NCBI GenBank assembly: GCA_028280675.1
Contig: JANQLI010000377.1
Location: 1 to 10,653 of the forward strand
DNA from: Alphaproteobacteria bacterium
Lineage (GTDB): Bacteria > Pseudomonadota > Alphaproteobacteria > SMXP01
DNA length: 10,653 nucleotides
Direction of reading: 5' to 3'
Shown: piece by piece, positions 1 through 6,686 of the stretch
Position numbering within the stretch: position 1 is the first letter of the stretch
Layout: each line of letters starts with the position of its first letter
Made by a program: the position numbers and the translations under genes
The notes under the pieces: generated by a model
What the model was told of the DNA's origin: nothing
Database searches by the model: none
What the model saw: only the letters and a program-made list of their open reading frames with translations

Positions 1-633
1 TATTTTATGGGTCTGCAGTGACAGACGCCACTTGGGATGCGCCTGGCAATAGGCAATGGTTTTTTGCGTGTTCTGATGCGTTAACTTGGCATCGCCCAAA
101 GCATCCATCGGCTGCAAAAAGAAATGGGTAAAGTCTAACGCTTCAAATGGCTCTGGCGGACAGTCTGTTTGCGGATAGATCAGTTTGAGTTCATCACCGG
201 ATGTCAGCACAACATCAGCCTTCGCCTTCGGGCTGACACACACCCAATCAAGGCTGTGCGGCGCGGGGAGTGTGCCATTTGTTTCAACCGCCACTTCGAA
301 TCCATGGTTATGAAACGCCGCAATCAACGTTTCATCCAATTGCATCAACGGTTCACCGCCAGTGCACACCACATAAGGCACGCCACCCGCCCCTTGCGGC
401 CAAAGCGAGGCGACTTTATCTGCCAAAAAAGACGCCTCTTGAAACTTGCCGCCGTTCACACCGTCCGTACCGACAAAATCTGTATCGCAAAAATCACAAA
501 TCGCACTGGCGCGATCCTGCGCGCGGCCTGACCATAAATTGCAGCCCGCAAAGCGGCAAAACACAGCAGGTCGCCCGGTATGCGCGCCCTCCCCTTGCAA
601 GGTGTAAAAGATTTCTTTGACGGTATAGGTCAT
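1..633 (-). CDS. queE: 7-carboxy-7-deazaguanine synthase QueE (3' end cut by window edge)
   Basis: Radical-SAM enzyme that converts 6-carboxy-tetrahydropterin to 7-carboxy-7-deazaguanine, the step before QueC in preQ0/queuosine synthesis (family knowledge). My translation gives 211 codons without a stop. It opens MTYTVKEIFYTLQGEG, the usual QueE N-terminus. The cluster cysteines are C31, C46 and C49, spaced CX14CX2C rather than the common radical-SAM CX3CX2C; this longer spacing is a known QueE variant. A GGEP motif (residues 92-95), VETNG (116-120), SPKAK (134-138) and a terminal QTHKI match the family. QueE proteins normally end a few residues after QTHK, so only about five codons are missing. 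The ATG overlaps the queC stop as ATGA, which points to translational coupling; no strong separate ribosome site is seen. Confidence 0.95.
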   Translation of the reverse strand, partial: MTYTVKEIFYTLQGEGAHTGRPAVFCRFAGCNLWSGRAQDRASAICDFCDTDFVGTDGVNGGKFQEASFLADKVASLWPQGAGGVPYVVCTGGEPLMQLDETLIAAFHNHGFEVAVETNGTLPAPHSLDWVCVSPKAKADVVLTSGDELKLIYPQTDCPPEPFEALDFTHFFLQPMDALGDAKLTHQNTQKTIAYCQAHPKWRLSLQTHKI

Positions 634-1334
634 GCGCCCACGCGATACTTTGCGTAGCCTTCGGCGCGCAGCTCACATGCCGGGCAGGTTCCGCAGCCAT
701 AGCCCCAGTCATGCCGCACGCTGCGATCGCCGACATAACATGTATGGGTTTCTTCGCAAATCAGATCGATCAGGTCTTGCCCGCCCAACTCTTCCGCCAG
801 CGACCACGTTGCCGCTTTATCGATCCACATCAAAGGGGTGTGCAAAGTCACATCTGTATCCATACCAAGCCGCAACGTTTGCTGCATCGCTTTGACCGTT
901 TCATCGCGGCAATCGGGATAGCCCGAATAATCGGTCTCACAGACACCCGCAACAATATGCATAATACTGCGGCGATAGGCGAGCGCCCCACCAAGCGTAA
1001 AAAACAGAATATTCCGCCCAGGGACGAATGTGGTCGGCAGCCCGTTCTCACCCATGGTGATTTCCGCATCCGAGGTGAGCGCTGTCTCACCAATATCTAA
1101 CAACACGGAGGCGTCAAGACAATGATCTTGACCAAGCTTCGCTCCCCAATCCGGGAATTGAGTGCGAAACGCAGCCAGCACATTTTTGCGGCACGCCAGT
1201 TCAACCTCATGGCGCTGCCCATACGCAATACCAAGCGTTTCGACATGATCAAACCGCGCGCACGCCCAGGCGAGACAGGTTGCAGAATCCTGCCCGCCGG
1301 AAAACAGAACCAAAGCTGTTGTTGCGTTACGCAT
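630..1334 (-). CDS. queC: 7-cyano-7-deazaguanine synthase QueC
   Basis: ATP-dependent enzyme that converts 7-carboxy-7-deazaguanine to preQ0 (7-cyano-7-deazaguanine) in the cytoplasm. The 234-residue protein has the PP-loop SGGQDS at residues 12-17 and VPGRN at 104-108. The zinc-site cysteines are C199 (ETHTCY) followed by C214, C217 and C220 (CGTCPAC), all typical of QueC, and the length is normal. The ATG is chosen because family members start just before the LVLFSGG strand; the ribosome site in front is weak. The gene is first of a queC-queE pair with a 4-bp overlap, so substrate and product pass between adjacent enzymes. It is divergent from lepB with 100 bp between the two ATGs. No queD lies in the window; it could be further left. 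Confidence 0.96.
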   Translation of the reverse strand: MRNATTALVLFSGGQDSATCLAWACARFDHVETLGIAYGQRHEVELACRKNVLAAFRTQFPDWGAKLGQDHCLDASVLLDIGETALTSDAEITMGENGLPTTFVPGRNILFFTLGGALAYRRSIMHIVAGVCETDYSGYPDCRDETVKAMQQTLRLGMDTDVTLHTPLMWIDKAATWSLAEELGGQDLIDLICEETHTCYVGDRSVRHDWGYGCGTCPACELRAEGYAKYRVGA

Positions 1335-1378
1335 AGCTGTGTCATAGCGCGCCTTACGCGCCGCATCCAGCCCTAAAC

Positions 1379-1407
1379 TGGACCCTGTTTTATCCCCCGG
1401 TTATAAT
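1379..1407 (+). promoter_or_regulatory. Predicted sigma70-type promoter of lepB
   Basis: A perfect TATAAT at 1402-1407 lies 17 bp after TGGACC (1379-1384), a 4/6 match to TTGACA. Transcription would start near 1414, leaving a leader of roughly 20 nt before the lepB ATG at 1435. It is the best canonical promoter in the window and sits in the divergent queC/lepB gap. Confidence 0.55.
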
Positions 1408-1434
1408 CGCCTTTTTGCCCTTGAGTGCGTATTG

Positions 1435-2352
1435 ATGCCGCAAGCTTTGTTGACGTTTCGCCCCTGGATGGTTCTCGGTATCTTTCTCGCATGTTCTCCG
1501 ATTTTCGGCATGCTGTTTCTCGGACTTTACCTTTGGGCTCTCAGCTATACGCTCATTCCCCTCACTGTGATCCTGCTTACAACCAATGGCACGTTGCACC
1601 TCAGCCAGGAGGTTCTCTACGGCCTGTTATTGGCAGCACATCTCATCGGCGCTCTGCACGGGCTTTTCCTCAGCGCCTTGAAAGACCACCCTCCTTTTCA
1701 CGACATCAAGCATCTCATCATAGCCCTTCCCCTCTATGGCACACTGATCTTGGCCGTGCTTCCAGGGTTACGCCCGCTTTTTGTCAGCGCATTTGAGGTC
1801 AACGCGGTGTCCATGCTCCCGACCTTGCAAGAGGGCGACAGACTCGAAACGCAGAGCTATGCTTACGGATATGTGCGTATGCTTCTGCCATTGCCCGTCC
1901 AACATTTCGCAGCCCAGGACCGTCAATACCAAATGGCGCCTGCGCGCGGCGATGTGGCCGTCTTTCTCAATACAAAAGATGGTGTGCATTACGTCAAACG
2001 GATTGTGGGGATGCCGGGCGACCGCATTCACATGAAAGACGGCACCCCTTACCTGAATGACCTTGCCCTGTTGCAGAGACGTATGCAGGGGTTTGACACA
2101 TACATCCCTGGCGTGGGCGATGTCACACTGCCGCAATATCAAGAAACGCTCGACAACAACATCACATATACTGTCATCGACGCAAATGTGAACGGCCGCA
2201 CCGATAATACGGCTGTGTTTACCGTGCCGCCCGGTCATTATTTTGTATTGGGCGATCATCGTGACAATTCACATGACAGCCGAACGGAGCGCGTCGGGTA
2301 TGTTCCTGCTGACAATATTCTTGGACGCGTCGATAAGGTGATCCGCCGTTAA
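1435..2352 (+). CDS. lepB: Signal peptidase I with enlarged N-terminal membrane domain
   Basis: Membrane serine protease of family S26 that removes signal peptides from exported proteins on the periplasmic side. The 305-aa protein carries the catalytic serine at S126 (SMLPTLQEGD) and the general-base lysine at K188 (YVKRIVGMPGD). Box E is GDHRDNSHDSR at 273-283, with a histidine where GDNRDNS is usual. About four hydrophobic segments (near 12-30, 32-50, 58-80, 92-112) precede the catalytic part, where one or two are common. I chose the ATG at 1435; a TTG just before it (1432) is also in frame. No strong Shine-Dalgarno is seen. It is not in the usual lepB setting with rnc or era, so it may be a second signal peptidase (inference). 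Its stop shares TTAA with the stop of the convergent alcohol dehydrogenase gene. Confidence 0.93.
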   Translation: MPQALLTFRPWMVLGIFLACSPIFGMLFLGLYLWALSYTLIPLTVILLTTNGTLHLSQEVLYGLLLAAHLIGALHGLFLSALKDHPPFHDIKHLIIALPLYGTLILAVLPGLRPLFVSAFEVNAVSMLPTLQEGDRLETQSYAYGYVRMLLPLPVQHFAAQDRQYQMAPARGDVAVFLNTKDGVHYVKRIVGMPGDRIHMKDGTPYLNDLALLQRRMQGFDTYIPGVGDVTLPQYQETLDNNITYTVIDANVNGRTDNTAVFTVPPGHYFVLGDHRDNSHDSRTERVGYVPADNILGRVDKVIRR

Positions 2353-3335
2353 GGCACCAACACTGCAGCTCCTTGTAAGCGGCCCTGCCGTAAATCCTTC
2401 AAGGCGCGATTGGCTGCCGAAAGGTCATACGTGACGACTTCCGTCCGCACCGGCACCTTGGGCGCCAGATCCAGAAATTCAAGCGCGTCTTGCCGCGTCA
2501 GGTTGGCCACAGATTTCACCGTGCGTTCTCCCCAAAGGAGATCATAGGAAAAGCTTGGGATGTCACTCATATGAATGCCGCCGCAGACAACAATCCCGCC
2601 TTTGCGCACATCGCGCAGGGCAAGGGGGACAAGTTCCCCTGCTGGCGCAAAAATAATCGCTGCGTCAAGCGGCGTGGGCGGACTTTCATCTGACCCACCG
2701 GTCCACACCGCGCCAAGCGATGTTGCAAACTCTTGCGCGGCTTTATCGCCGGGCCGGGTGAAGGCGTACACCTCGCGCCCTTCATACCGCGCCACTTGCG
2801 CAACGATATGCGCCGCGGCGCCAAAGCCATAAATTCCAAGACGGGCCGCCTCTCCCGCCATGCGCAAAGACCGGTGGCCGATCAATCCCGCACAGAGCAA
2901 AGGCGCCGCTTCGACATCGGAATAATCGCCTTGGATCGGAAAGCAATAGCGCGCATCCGCAAGGGTGTATTCCGCATAGCCGCCATCAATTTGATAACCG
3001 GTGAATTGCGCGTCATCACATAAGTTTTCATGCTCTTGCGCACAATAAGCGCATGCGCCGCAGGTTCCGCCAAGCCAGGGAATACCGATCCGATCGCCAA
3101 CCGCAAAGGCCGTCACCCCATCGCCAAGCTGCGCAACCCGGCCGACAATTTCATGACCTGGGATGATATGGGGTTTGGGGTCCTTGAGATCACCATCCAC
3201 AACATGCAAATCCGTACGGCACACGCCACAAGCCGTGACCTTGACCAAGACATGTCCCGGTGTGACCTCTGGCTGCGGCACATCCCGCTCGCGAAGCGGC
3301 GCGCCAGCTTTTTCAAACGTCATCGCTTTCATCAT
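2349..3335 (-). CDS. Zinc-dependent alcohol dehydrogenase, CAD2-like MDR family
   Basis: Medium-chain dehydrogenase/reductase that interconverts alcohols and aldehydes with NAD(P)H; the substrate is unknown. The 328-aa protein has catalytic-zinc ligands C39 (GVCRTDLH), H61-E62 (PGHE) and C148 (PLLCAG). Structural-zinc cysteines are C92, C95, C98 and C106. The dinucleotide fold is at IYGFGAAAHIVAQ (168-180), followed by AFTRPGD; an Arg after the second strand may favour NADPH (inference). IHMSDIPSFSYDLLWGE (254-270) and a VPVRTEV segment near the C-terminus are typical of the cinnamyl-alcohol-dehydrogenase-like CAD2 group. The reading frame opens with two consecutive ATGs, so the start may be 3335 or 3332; no clear ribosome site separates them. 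The gene is convergent with lepB, with a 4-bp stop overlap and no terminator hairpin, and divergent from the FAD enzyme. Confidence 0.93.
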   Translation of the reverse strand: MMKAMTFEKAGAPLRERDVPQPEVTPGHVLVKVTACGVCRTDLHVVDGDLKDPKPHIIPGHEIVGRVAQLGDGVTAFAVGDRIGIPWLGGTCGACAYCAQEHENLCDDAQFTGYQIDGGYAEYTLADARYCFPIQGDYSDVEAAPLLCAGLIGHRSLRMAGEAARLGIYGFGAAAHIVAQVARYEGREVYAFTRPGDKAAQEFATSLGAVWTGGSDESPPTPLDAAIIFAPAGELVPLALRDVRKGGIVVCGGIHMSDIPSFSYDLLWGERTVKSVANLTRQDALEFLDLAPKVPVRTEVVTYDLSAANRALKDLRQGRLQGAAVLVP

Positions 3336-3365
3336 TGACAGTTATACAGGCATTCTGTCGCAGGT

Positions 3366-3381
3366 GTTAACACTTGTTAAC
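3366..3381. promoter_or_regulatory. GTTAACA/TGTTAAC dyad, candidate operator
   Basis: Two perfect 7-bp inverted arms, GTTAACA and TGTTAAC, are separated by CT. The two TTAA cores start exactly 10 bp apart (3367, 3377), so they face the same side of the helix. The site lies between divergent genes, just upstream of the predicted -35 of the FAD gene. The same core and period recur downstream of that gene at 4865-4900. TTAACCAT at 3377-3384 also resembles a CtrA half-site, but the spacing here is N6, not N7. Confidence 0.4.
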
Positions 3382-3387
3382 CATAAG

Positions 3388-3416
3388 TGGATTTCACACA
3401 AAGCTGATTTTATAGT
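3388..3416 (+). promoter_or_regulatory. Predicted promoter of the FAD oxidoreductase gene
   Basis: TATAGT (3411-3416, 5/6 match to TATAAT) follows TGGATT (3388-3393, 3/6 match to TTGACA) with a 17-bp spacer. Transcription would begin near 3423, about 25 nt before the ATG at 3448. The GTTAAC dyad sits immediately upstream, a position suited to an activator. The weak -35 fits activator dependence, though this is inference. Confidence 0.35.
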
Positions 3417-3447
3417 TTTTGAGAGCAATCAAGAAGAGAACATACAC

Positions 3448-4845
3448 ATGAATACACCTCATCGCCTTGGGCAAACGGCTATCGTTGTTGGCGCCAGTAC
3501 GGCTGGCCTCCTCTCAGCGCGCGTTCTGTCTGAATATTATGACGAGGTGATCATCCTGGAGCGTGATCACGCTGAGGACTTGGCGATGACATCTCTTCGC
3601 CCGCGTAAAGGCATTCCGCAATCACGGCATATTCATATCTTGCTCAGCGGCGGTGAAATGGCGATCAGCGACCTCTTACCGGGTTTTGCCGATGATCTTG
3701 TCGCGGCGGGCGCGCAAACCGGTAATTTTGCATACACAATTCGCTGGCGCTTGAGTGGGCATTGGTATCCACAATTTAAAAGCGACCTCGCGCAATATGT
3801 TCAAAGCCGCCCCGTGATCGATCAGATCGTCACACGGAAAGTTCTTGCGATCCCCAATATTCGCGTTGTGTCTGGTGTGAAAGTCAAAGATTACCTTCTC
3901 GATTCCTCCGCCACGCGCGTGACTCATGTGGAAGCGCAAAATGAAGAGGGCGACATCACTCATTATGATGCTGATTTCGTGATTGATGCAGGTGGCCGCG
4001 GGGCGCTCTATCCACGCTGGTTAAAAGACAGTCCTTATGGCGCGCCTCCTGAGCATCTCATCGGGTTTGACCTTGCCTATTCCACATGCACTTTTGATCG
4101 TGACCCGGCCATCGATCACACATGGCTGCTCACGGCATTATATCCACATATCCCAGATGAACTGCGCGGCGGTGTTGTGTGCTGCATCGAGAACAATCAA
4201 TATTTGGTGACTCTTTACGGCTATCACGGCGATCACCCGCCAACTGATGAAGCCGGCTTCAAAGAGTTTGCGAAAAGCCTGCCCTCCCCGGAGATCTATG
4301 ACTCTATCAAAGACCTTGCCCCGAAAGGCGACATCATCCGTCATAAATTTATCGGTTCACTGCGCCGCCATTACGAACGCATGCCGCGCACACCGCAAAA
4401 TATTGTGGCGATTGGCGATGCGATGTGCAGCCTTAATCCAGCCTTTGCACAAGGGATCAGCGGGGTCGCGTTAGAAGTGAAAGCCATGCAGGGTGTTCTG
4501 GCAGACCATGCACAAGGGCACATATCGCAAGCTGCGTTGCCGAAGAAGATTTACCACGCCCTCTCGCGTGTGATTGACGTGCCTTGGGATATTTCGCGGG
4601 ATGAATGTTTTAAATATCCGCACACAACGGGCAATCGCAGCATTCTGTATGCACCGCAAACCTGGGTCAAAGACCACATCATGCGTTCCAACGACCCTGA
4701 TGTGTTAAACCAATTTTTCCGCGTCGTACATTTAGTGGATTCACCCTTCTCGCTATTACAGCCGCGCATACTTGCAAAACTGTTTCGCTTCACGCAACAC
4801 AAACAGATCAGCAATGAAGACACCGCCATCGTTGCGAGTCGCTAA
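3448..4845 (+). CDS. FAD-dependent monooxygenase/epoxidase-like oxidoreductase
   Basis: Group A flavoprotein fold of the p-hydroxybenzoate hydroxylase/squalene epoxidase type; the substrate is not evident. In the 465-aa protein the ADP-binding motif is VVGASTAG (13-20), with the ribose-binding acid at E38 (IILERD). IPQSRHIHILLSGGE (56-70) resembles the GVPQxRHxHxLL stretch of bacterial FAD hydroxylases and polyether-type epoxidases. DAGGRGA (180-186) stands where the DG motif would be, and GDAMCSLNPAFAQGIS (323-338) is the FAD-binding GD motif. About 90 residues after the last recognised motif match nothing I know. There is no signal peptide. The start at 3448 is chosen because AAGAAGAGAA (3431-3440) gives a ribosome site at normal spacing; the frame is open upstream but would overlap the divergent dehydrogenase. 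It appears to be transcribed alone and is flanked on both sides by phased GTTAA(C) motifs. Confidence 0.85.
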   Translation: MNTPHRLGQTAIVVGASTAGLLSARVLSEYYDEVIILERDHAEDLAMTSLRPRKGIPQSRHIHILLSGGEMAISDLLPGFADDLVAAGAQTGNFAYTIRWRLSGHWYPQFKSDLAQYVQSRPVIDQIVTRKVLAIPNIRVVSGVKVKDYLLDSSATRVTHVEAQNEEGDITHYDADFVIDAGGRGALYPRWLKDSPYGAPPEHLIGFDLAYSTCTFDRDPAIDHTWLLTALYPHIPDELRGGVVCCIENNQYLVTLYGYHGDHPPTDEAGFKEFAKSLPSPEIYDSIKDLAPKGDIIRHKFIGSLRRHYERMPRTPQNIVAIGDAMCSLNPAFAQGISGVALEVKAMQGVLADHAQGHISQAALPKKIYHALSRVIDVPWDISRDECFKYPHTTGNRSILYAPQTWVKDHIMRSNDPDVLNQFFRVVHLVDSPFSLLQPRILAKLFRFTQHKQISNEDTAIVASR

Positions 4846-4860
4846 GCAAGACAACATATT

Positions 4861-4900
4861 TTTTGTTAATATGTGTTAACAAAAGTTAATAAACGTTAAC
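4861..4900. repeat. Four GTTAA motifs in exact 10-bp phase, containing a 9-bp dyad
   Basis: GTTAA begins at 4865, 4875, 4885 and 4895, an exact 10-bp period over four units; two of them are GTTAAC. The first two also form a perfect dyad: TTTTGTTAA (4861-4869) and TTAACAAAA (4876-4884) around a 6-nt centre. The phase places all cores on one helical face, as for a cooperatively binding protein. The dyad could alternatively fold as an AT-rich hairpin at the end of the FAD transcript. Confidence 0.5.
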
Positions 4901-4977
4901 GCGACACAGCATATCCACATCAACAATCATCACCTACCAAATCTAGAATCAACACAAAATTTTCACAAAGAAAAGTA

Positions 4978-4992
4978 TTAACAAAGCGTTAA
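4978..4992. promoter_or_regulatory. CtrA-type box TTAA-N7-TTAA
   Basis: TTAA, seven bases, TTAA matches the spacing of the alphaproteobacterial cell-cycle regulator CtrA; another GTTAAC follows at 4994-4999. It lies 225 bp before the methyltransferase start, so it would act on a promoter near 5000-5060 if it acts on this gene. The motif is short and the region is rich in TTAA, so chance occurrence is possible. Confidence 0.35.
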
Positions 4993-5125
4993 GGTTAACT
5001 TGATTCCGCACTTTCTGTATGCTTCCATTCCGTTCGAAGGCGGACACTAACAGGCAGAGGTTGTGTATCTTAATCTGTGTACTGATACTTCTGAAACATC
5101 AGCCGTCATAACAAAGTTTGATCAT

Positions 5126-5138
5126 GCGCAGGACGTGT
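5126..5138 (+). repeat. 13-bp word GCGCAGGACGTGT, copy 1
   Basis: This exact 13-mer occurs upstream of the methyltransferase here and again at 8220-8232 upstream of the histidine kinase. This copy continues into a CAGGAC-GT-GTCCTG dyad (5129-5142); the other does not. Both regions also share TTAAAGGACGT (5198-5208 and 8305-8315). Confidence 0.4.
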
Positions 5139-5155
5139 CCTGACGCAAGGGCGGC

Positions 5156-5181
5156 GTTCGTCCGCAAAAACGGACAAGAAC
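5156..5181 (+). promoter_or_regulatory. Leader hairpin before the methyltransferase
   Basis: GTTC-GTCCG (5156-5164) can pair with CGGAC and GAAC (5171-5175 and 5178-5181) around a CAAAAA loop with a two-base AA bulge. It lies 20 nt before the AAGGACGTG ribosome site. There is no U-tract, so it is not a terminator; it could influence leader structure or be a protein operator. Confidence 0.3.
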
Positions 5182-5216
5182 ATGGAGACTCATTGGGTTA
5201 AAGGACGTGGATAGAA

Positions 5217-6668
5217 ATGACAATGTACGAACATCTTGAAGGCGCACACGGACGTCAGATATTCTTTCGCGGCAAGCGCTTCGACCCGCAAAGCCTGTTC
5301 AATGGGCCCGGCCTTGAAACCCTGATTGACGGCCAACGTCACAAACTTGTGAATGTGAGTATTAGCGGGATCGCAACCCTGGACCGTTCGGGGCAATTTA
5401 ATGAAGCGGCCATGGGACAGGTGTTTCCCATTCAGTTACGTGTTGGCACAACATTGATTTACGAAAGCATGGGCCGGGTTGTGCGCGTGTCTCCAAGCTT
5501 GTCGGGAACACAAATCGGCTTTCATTTGCAAGACAAATTCCTCGATATTCCCCGCCTGACCGCGCAATATCAGGAATATGTCCTCAAGCAACGACTGCAC
5601 TTGCACCACCCCGATAACTTAAGCCCGGCACTGACAAAATTCCGGCTCATGGGGGCCGAAGCCATCCATATGCTGCGGTCGCACAAATCTATCCTGACCG
5701 ATTGGGAGAAAGAACATTCCGCGATGCGCGATACCGCCAATTATGGGCGTGATATTCTTGATCTTGCATCGGATCAACTGCTTCCGGCCTGGCGTGCTTT
5801 GTCAGACGAAGCGAACACATATCTCGACGACATTTTTAACAACACCGACGATTTTCATGCGGCGAAAGACTTTGCGGAACTTGTGATCACACCGGAACTG
5901 ATGGACGGGCCGATCTGGCACCGCGCTTATCATAAGCCTTTCGGATACCCAGGCGATTTCCGCGTTATGGATTACGTTTATTCCTGGCAAGATCACGGTG
6001 ATAGCCTTTATGGGAAACTCGCACATCGTCTTGGCATGGACTCTCTTGATTGCGTTGTGACACGCATGTCGATGGTGCAACATATCATCAGCCAAGAAAT
6101 TCTCGACAAAGACGGTGACGACCCCATTCATATCACCAATGTCGCGTGCGGGAGCGCGCAAGAAATCGTCAACGTGCTCAGTCAAAGCAAGCTTATTCGC
6201 CCCTTGAATCTGACATTGATCGACCAAGACAATGATGCGTTGACCTATACCTATGAACGCACATACCCACACACCATGCGTTTGGATGATCTTGTGAATA
6301 TGCAATGCCTGCACAGTTCCTTTACGGAATTAATGACCGGTGGCGCTTTATCGAAAAAGCATACCCCACAGGACATGATCTATTCCGTTGGACTGTTCGA
6401 TTATCTCCGCCCGCGGAGTGCGCGCAATTTGACAAAAACCCTCTATGACCGGCTTGCGCCAGGCGGCCTTGTTGTCATTGGCAATTTAAAGCTCGGTCCT
6501 GTTGCGGGCCGTTGGGGCGCCGAATTCGTCACCGACTGGCCAATGATCTACCGGAGCGATGAGGAGATGCGCGAGCTCGCGAAAGATATAACGGACGCCA
6601 AAGTCGATCTTCTCACTGATCGGACGGACCGCATTTATCTTCTGACCATCAGAAAACCAAAAGCGTAA
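5217..6668 (+). CDS. PilZ-like domain fused to class I SAM-dependent methyltransferase
   Basis: The 483-aa protein has two parts. Residues about 10-108 look like a PilZ (cyclic-di-GMP-binding) domain. They contain NVSISG at 46-51, fitting the (D/N)xSxxG motif, and a GRVVRVSPSLSGTQIGFHL end typical of the fold. A clear RxxxR is missing; RGKR (18-21) is the nearest. The rest is a Rossmann methyltransferase with motif I at VACGSAQE (309-316), an acidic residue D336 after strand 2 (LIDQD), YSVGLFDYL (389-397) and LAPGGLVVIGN (413-423). The central KPFGYPGDFRVMDYVYS (240-256) is characteristic of proteins annotated as extracellular-factor 3-hydroxypalmitic acid methyl ester biosynthesis enzymes (PhcB-type). 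From family resemblance it may methylate a fatty-acid-derived signal or another small acid; this is unproven. The start is supported by AAGGACGTG eight nucleotides upstream. It is convergent with the histidine kinase, with 18 bp between stops. Confidence 0.85.
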   Translation: MTMYEHLEGAHGRQIFFRGKRFDPQSLFNGPGLETLIDGQRHKLVNVSISGIATLDRSGQFNEAAMGQVFPIQLRVGTTLIYESMGRVVRVSPSLSGTQIGFHLQDKFLDIPRLTAQYQEYVLKQRLHLHHPDNLSPALTKFRLMGAEAIHMLRSHKSILTDWEKEHSAMRDTANYGRDILDLASDQLLPAWRALSDEANTYLDDIFNNTDDFHAAKDFAELVITPELMDGPIWHRAYHKPFGYPGDFRVMDYVYSWQDHGDSLYGKLAHRLGMDSLDCVVTRMSMVQHIISQEILDKDGDDPIHITNVACGSAQEIVNVLSQSKLIRPLNLTLIDQDNDALTYTYERTYPHTMRLDDLVNMQCLHSSFTELMTGGALSKKHTPQDMIYSVGLFDYLRPRSARNLTKTLYDRLAPGGLVVIGNLKLGPVAGRWGAEFVTDWPMIYRSDEEMRELAKDITDAKVDLLTDRTDRIYLLTIRKPKA

Positions 6669-6686
6669 TGGGGTCAGAGGCGGGTC

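Larger units (their letters stand above)
4846..5216. other. 371-bp AT-rich intergenic region upstream of the PilZ-methyltransferase
   Basis: I see no credible gene on either strand. From left to right it holds a 7-bp inverted repeat ACATATT/AATATGT (4854-4874), which may be a weak terminator for the FAD gene. Next come four GTTAA units at a 10-bp period (4865-4900) and an AT-rich stretch. TTAACAAAGCGTTAA (4978-4992) is followed at once by GGTTAAC. A CAGGAC/GTCCTG dyad lies at 5129-5142, a leader hairpin at 5156-5181, and a ribosome site AAGGACGTG (5201-5209) eight nucleotides before the methyltransferase ATG. No convincing -35/-10 pair stands out. The density of motifs suggests complex control of the downstream gene. 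Confidence 0.6.

Noticed and set aside
1768..2259. Long minus-strand frame inside lepB (163 codons)
   Set aside because: It lies wholly within a well-supported gene, shows no family motif and has no independent start signal.
3163..3447. In-frame upstream extension of the FAD oxidoreductase (95 extra residues)
   Set aside because: It overlaps the start of the divergent dehydrogenase and lies before the family's normal N-terminus; the ATG at 3448 has a ribosome site.
4861..4900. Replication origin or plasmid iterons
   Set aside because: Four 5-bp units are far too short and few for iterons, and no replication gene is present; a regulator site is a simpler reading.
5217..5550. Calling the PilZ domain a proven c-di-GMP receptor
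   Set aside because: The (D/N)xSxxG motif is present, but the RxxxR motif needed for binding is not clear, so binding is only a possibility.
5802..6314. Minus-strand frame of 170 codons inside the methyltransferase
   Set aside because: Shadow of the coding strand; no recognisable domain, and the methyltransferase motifs fix the true frame.
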